Shown here one piece after another: positions 60,795 through 64,000 of a stretch of 64,000 bases of DNA. The DNA comes from Achromobacter piechaudii NBRC 102461 (lineage in GTDB: Bacteria; Pseudomonadota; Gammaproteobacteria; Burkholderiales; Burkholderiaceae_B). Position numbers and translations under genes: made by a program. Location of the stretch: the NCBI RefSeq assembly GCF_001571245.1, contig NZ_BCTK01000006.1, positions 620,001 to 684,000 of the forward strand, written 5' to 3'. A model generated the notes under the pieces. The model saw only the letters and a list, made by a program, of their open reading frames with translations. It was not told where the DNA came from and ran no database searches. How positions within the stretch are numbered: the stretch's first letter is position 1; every line of letters starts with the position of its first letter.

Positions 60795-61775
60795 TCAATC
60801 GATCTTGATGTTGGCGCGCTGCGCGACGTCGCGCATCTGCGGCAGTTCCTTCTGGATCAGCGCTTCGCCGTCAGCCGCGCTGGAGAAGGCCGCCTCGAAG
60901 CCTTGCGCTTCCAGGCTCTTCTTCACGTCGGGCGAGGCCACGGTGGCGCGCAGGGCCGATTCCAGCTTGGTCTTCACGTCGGCGGGCAGGCCGCGCGGGG
61001 CGGCGAACATCAACCACGTGTCCATGGCCACGGACGGGAAGCCCTGCTCGGCAAACGTCGGCACGTCGGGCAGGAAGCTGGAACGGGTCGGGGCCGACAC
61101 CGCCAGCACGCGGACCTTGCCCTGCTTGCTTTGCGGCAGCGCGGCGGCCACGGTGTCGACCGAGAACGGGATCTGGCCGCCGATCAGGTCGGTCATGGCC
61201 GGGGCGCTGCCCTTGTAGGGCACGTGGATCATCTTGATGCCGGCGGCGGACAGGAACGCCTCGCCGACGAAATGCGCGGTGGTGCCTGCGCCGAACGAGC
61301 CATAGGCGGGCGGCTCTTTGTCGTGCGCCTTGGCGTAGGCAACCAGCTCTTTCAGATTCTTGACGGGCACTTGCGGGTTGGCCAGCAGCGCCAGGCCGGT
61401 GCGGCCGACGATGCCCAGCGGCTCGAAGCTCTTGACCGGATCGTAGGGCAGCTTGGCCTGGATCGCGGGGTTGACCGTGAAGGTGGTGCCGGAGCTGACC
61501 AGCAGCGTGTAGCCGTCGGGCGCGGCCTTGGCGACGTAACCCGCGCCGATGGCGGTGCCCGCGCCGGCGCGGTTTTCCACCACGACGGTCTGGCCCAGTT
61601 CGTGGCCAAGCTTTTGCGCGATGACGCGGCCCAGCACGTCGGTCGCGCCACCGGGCGGGAACGGGACGACCAGGGTGATGGGGCGGGTCGGGTAGCTGGT
61701 TTGGGCGACGGCGGGGGCAGCAAGGGCGCCAGCCAGGGTGACACCCAGGGCAATCAAGGCAGTCTTCATGGTCAT
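60795..61775 (-). CDS. Bug-family tripartite tricarboxylate transporter binding protein
   Basis: 326-residue TctC/Bug protein; the ATG at 61775 overlaps the dsdA stop (ATGA), which favours it over the ATG two codons later. Signal peptide [20 protein letters not shown] cut near AVAQ. Motifs [54 protein letters not shown] and [19 protein letters not shown]. In an operon with D-serine dehydratase and an amidase it may bind an amide- or amino-acid-related ligand, which would be atypical for the family. Confidence 0.93.
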   Translation of the reverse strand: MTMKTALIALGVTLAGALAAPAVAQTSYPTRPITLVVPFPPGGATDVLGRVIAQKLGHELGQTVVVENRAGAGTAIGAGYVAKAAPDGYTLLVSSGTTFTVNPAIQAKLPYDPVKSFEPLGIVGRTGLALLANPQVPVKNLKELVAYAKAHDKEPPAYGSFGAGTTAHFVGEAFLSAAGIKMIHVPYKGSAPAMTDLIGGQIPFSVDTVAAALPQSKQGKVRVLAVSAPTRSSFLPDVPTFAEQGFPSVAMDTWLMFAAPRGLPADVKTKLESALRATVASPDVKKSLEAQGFEAAFSSAADGEALIQKELPQMRDVAQRANIKID

Positions 61776-63160
61776 GCTCGACGAGAGTGGTGGAGGGATG
61801 GCGCATCTGTGTGCGCCGCAGGAGCGGCCGCGAGTCGTTGCCCGCGGCTCAGGAATTGGTCGTACTCTTGTGCCGGCACGAACAGCCCGCCGGTCGTCCA
61901 GGCCAGATGCGTGGCGCGCGGCAGATGCGCCGACAGGCCGCGCTGGCGCAGCCATTGCTGGCCCTGAAGGCTGCCCAGCAAATGGCGCGGCCCGGAAAAC
62001 CCTGCTGCCGCCGACGGCTCGATGCGCAGACCTTCGCTGCCGTGCAGCCGGGCAAGATCGCTATAAAGCGTGTCGTCCGCCACCGTGTACACGCCCGCCA
62101 GCAGGCCGCCGACGGCGTCATACGCCAGGTCGGAGGCGCGCGGCACGGCCAGGCCATCGGCTTCGGTCTGGTTCGTCAGGTCGATGTCGTAGACCGAGGG
62201 CGGCACCGGCACGCCGGGTAGTTGCCCGTAGCCGGCCATCATGCGCAACAGGAAGCAGGGCGACTGCACCGGCTCGGCGAAAAAGCAATGCACGTGCTTG
62301 CCGTAGATCAGCGACAGGCCGAAGGCGATGCCGCCCGGCGCGCCGCCCACGCCGCAAGGCAGGTAGACGAAGAGGGGATGCTCGGCATCGACCACGATGC
62401 CGGCCTGATCGATCTGCGCGCGCAGCGCGAGCGCGGCCGCCGCATAGCCCAGGAACAGCGAGGCCGAACGTTCGTCGTCGACGAAATAGCCCTTGGGATC
62501 GGCGTCGACCTGACGGCGTCCTGCCGCCACGGCCTTTTCATAGTCGCCGGGATGTTCCACCACCTCGACGCCGCGCGCGCGCAGCCGGGCTTTTTTCCAT
62601 TCCTTGGCGTCGGCGGACATGTGTACGGCGGCGCGAAAACCCAGCGCCGACGCGATCACGCCGATGGACAGGCCCAGGTTGCCGGTCGACCCCACGGCCA
62701 CCTGGTATTGCGAGAAGCAGGCGCGCGCCTGCGGCGTGGCCAGCTTCAAATAGTCGTCGCCGGGCGCGATCAGGCCTTGGGCCAACGCCAGCTTCTCGGT
62801 GAATTCCAGCACTTCATGGATGCCGCCGCGCGCCTTGATCGAGCCCGCCACGGGCAGCGCGTGATCCGCCTTCACCCATAGCCGGCCCGCGCTTGCCGGC
62901 AGGCCCAGCGTCTGCTGCATGGCGGGCGCGTCCAGCAGCGGCGATTCGATGACGCCGGCTGTCGCTTGCAGTTCCGGGAACAACTGCGCCAGCAAGGGCG
63001 CAAAGCGCGTGAAGCGGTCGTGCGCGGCTTTTACGTCGGCCAGGGTGAACGGGGCGGCGGCGGGCGCGGCATCCGATTCCGGACGAATCCACAAGACGGG
63101 CCGCGCCGCACGCAGCGCTTGCAAAGAGAAGGACGAAACAGAAGCGAGAAGCGGGGTCAT
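61772..63160 (-). CDS. dsdA: D-serine dehydratase
   Basis: 462-residue PLP enzyme that converts D-serine to pyruvate and ammonia. The PLP lysine is Lys109 in [15 protein letters not shown]; substrate and phosphate loops [12 protein letters not shown] and [37 protein letters not shown] is highly typical of DsdA. About 20 residues longer than E. coli DsdA, mostly in the N-terminus. ATG at 63160 chosen over a TTG five codons upstream. First gene of a three-gene operon, divergent from a LysR gene that may correspond to DsdC. Confidence 0.93.
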   Translation of the reverse strand: MTPLLASVSSFSLQALRAARPVLWIRPESDAAPAAAPFTLADVKAAHDRFTRFAPLLAQLFPELQATAGVIESPLLDAPAMQQTLGLPASAGRLWVKADHALPVAGSIKARGGIHEVLEFTEKLALAQGLIAPGDDYLKLATPQARACFSQYQVAVGSTGNLGLSIGVIASALGFRAAVHMSADAKEWKKARLRARGVEVVEHPGDYEKAVAAGRRQVDADPKGYFVDDERSASLFLGYAAAALALRAQIDQAGIVVDAEHPLFVYLPCGVGGAPGGIAFGLSLIYGKHVHCFFAEPVQSPCFLLRMMAGYGQLPGVPVPPSVYDIDLTNQTEADGLAVPRASDLAYDAVGGLLAGVYTVADDTLYSDLARLHGSEGLRIEPSAAAGFSGPRHLLGSLQGQQWLRQRGLSAHLPRATHLAWTTGGLFVPAQEYDQFLSRGQRLAAAPAAHTDAPSLHHSRRA

Positions 63161-63282
63161 GACTGCGAATGCCAAGGGAAAACGTCATCGAACGGTCACA
63201 TCCTAGGCTTGGCCTTATCGTTGCCGCAATATGAATTGTTAGAATCGTTCGTTGCGTTTAGCGCAAACCGAGGGGAAACCCG
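63161..63282. promoter_or_regulatory. divergent dsdA/lysR promoter region
   Basis: This 122-base gap separates the starts of dsdA (minus) and the LysR gene (plus). It has an AT-rich core at about 63210-63250. GAGGGG stands upstream of the LysR ATG. I cannot define an operator with confidence. Confidence 0.5.
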
Positions 63283-64000
63283 ATGAACCCGCAAATCCTG
63301 CAAGAAGTGGCCTTGCGCTACTTCCTGGAAGTGGCGCGCTGCGGCTCCGTCAGCCTGGCGGCCGAACGGCTGGAAGTCGCGCCGTCGGCCGTCAGCCGCC
63401 AGATCGCCCGGCTCGAACGCGAGCTGGGCACCCTGTTGTTCGAACGACGCTCGCGCGGCATGGCGCTCAACGCCGCTGGCGAATTGCTGGCCGCCCACGC
63501 CAAGCGCGCGCAGCAGGACGTGGACCGCGTCACCGGCGACATCATGAGCCTGCGCGGTCTGCGGCAGGGGCTGGTGCGGGTCGTGTGCACCGAAGGCTTC
63601 GTGCATGATTTGGTGCCGGCCGCCATCGCGCAATTTCGCAAGCAATATGCCGGCATCCGCTTCACGCTGGACGTCTGTTCGCAGCGCGAGGTGCCGGTGC
63701 GCGTGCGCGACGGCGCGGCCGATATCGGCATCACGCTCAGTTTGACCTCGCATCGGGACGTGCGGGTGGAACTGCGCATGCCCGCGCCGGTGCGCGCGGT
63801 GGTCGCCGCGGATCATCCGTTGGCTAGCCTGCAAGAAGTGTCGCTGGCGCAATTGATGGCCTATCCGCTGGCGCTGCCCGATGCCGATTCCACGTTGCGG
63901 CAGTTGATCGACATCAGTTGCAGCCGCCAGCAACTGCTGTGCGAGCCGGTGTTCTCCAGCCGCAGCGTGGATGCGCTGGTGGCGTTTGCGGGGGCGGGCG
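63283..64000 (+). CDS. LysR-family transcriptional regulator (cut by window end)
   Basis: The first 239 residues of an LTTR. HTH at about 8-68 (GSVSLAAERLEVAPSAVSRQIARLERELGTLLFERR); the effector domain begins at about 95 (GLVRVVCTEGFVHDLVPAAI) and is open at the right edge. Divergent from dsdA, as DsdC is from dsdA-type genes in enterobacteria, so it likely controls the dsdA-Bug-amidase operon. Orthology to DsdC is not shown. Confidence 0.92.
   Translation, partial: MNPQILQEVALRYFLEVARCGSVSLAAERLEVAPSAVSRQIARLERELGTLLFERRSRGMALNAAGELLAAHAKRAQQDVDRVTGDIMSLRGLRQGLVRVVCTEGFVHDLVPAAIAQFRKQYAGIRFTLDVCSQREVPVRVRDGAADIGITLSLTSHRDVRVELRMPAPVRAVVAADHPLASLQEVSLAQLMAYPLALPDADSTLRQLIDISCSRQQLLCEPVFSSRSVDALVAFAGAG

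Overview
This is a 64 kb piece of a GC-rich (about 65 %) beta-proteobacterial chromosome. Eight Bug-family periplasmic binding proteins (tripartite tricarboxylate transporter type), the many LysR/GntR/AraC/LacI regulators, a giant autotransporter and dense short-chain dehydrogenase and CoA-dependent catabolic genes point to Alcaligenaceae, most likely Achromobacter or a close Bordetella relative. I see no tRNA, rRNA, insertion sequence, phage gene or CRISPR array. The window reads as a series of small catabolic islands, nearly all with a local regulator and a Bug-type sensor or transport protein, but without a single transporter membrane subunit.

Layout. 1-5.3 kb (minus): the end of a Bug gene, a ThDP-dependent acetolactate-synthase-like enzyme, an AraC regulator, a Bug protein and a D-2-hydroxyacid dehydrogenase. 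5.5-6.4 kb: LysR regulator. 6.7-11.0 kb (minus): GntR regulator, isocitrate-lyase-family enzyme, two SDRs and a Bug protein, closed by a clear intrinsic terminator. 11.3-17.2 kb (plus, divergent): aconitase A, hydantoinase-like amidohydrolase, N-carbamoylsarcosine-amidase-like hydrolase and CobW GTPase. 17.2 kb: LysR. 18.2-24.9 kb (minus): a seven-gene operon of beta-hydroxyacid dehydrogenase, Bug, aldehyde dehydrogenase, LivJ-type binding protein, metallo-beta-lactamase fold hydrolase, a small unknown protein and an alpha/beta hydrolase. 25.1-29.8 kb (plus): MmgE/PrpD protein, ADP-forming acyl-CoA synthetase and acyl-CoA dehydrogenase. 29.8 kb: VOC protein (minus).

30.4-35.4 kb (plus): histidinol-dehydrogenase-family enzyme (HpsN-like), SDR, LacI regulator, Bug and HpcH aldolase, preceded by a perfect 16-bp palindrome. 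35.5-36.7 kb (minus): a citrate synthase fused to a MerR/excisionase-type DNA-binding domain, divergent from 36.8-40.3 kb (plus): hydroxyacid dehydrogenase, FAH-family hydrolase, SDR and Bug. 40.7-47.8 kb: a 2,355-residue autotransporter with a glycine-rich head and very long internal repeats, convergent with a GAF-PAS-GGDEF-EAL c-di-GMP protein. 50.2 kb: ketopantoate-reductase-like gene. 51.3-52.9 kb (minus): sorAB-type sulfite dehydrogenase. 53.1-55.4 kb (minus): acyl-CoA dehydrogenase and CaiB CoA-transferase, divergent from LysR. 56.4 kb: Bug (minus). 57.6 kb: AMP-forming acyl-CoA ligase (plus). 59.3-63.2 kb (minus): D-serine dehydratase, Bug and amidase, divergent from a LysR gene cut by the window end.

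Many adjacent genes overlap by ATGA, so the operon assignments are firm. Substrates are mostly not deducible from sequence alone. The most unusual items are the HTH-citrate synthase fusion with a dyad-rich divergent promoter, the shared GntR-type operator between the aconitase and lyase operons, the Bug expansion without membrane partners, the duplicated modules of the autotransporter, and an acyl-CoA dehydrogenase lacking both usual catalytic-base positions.
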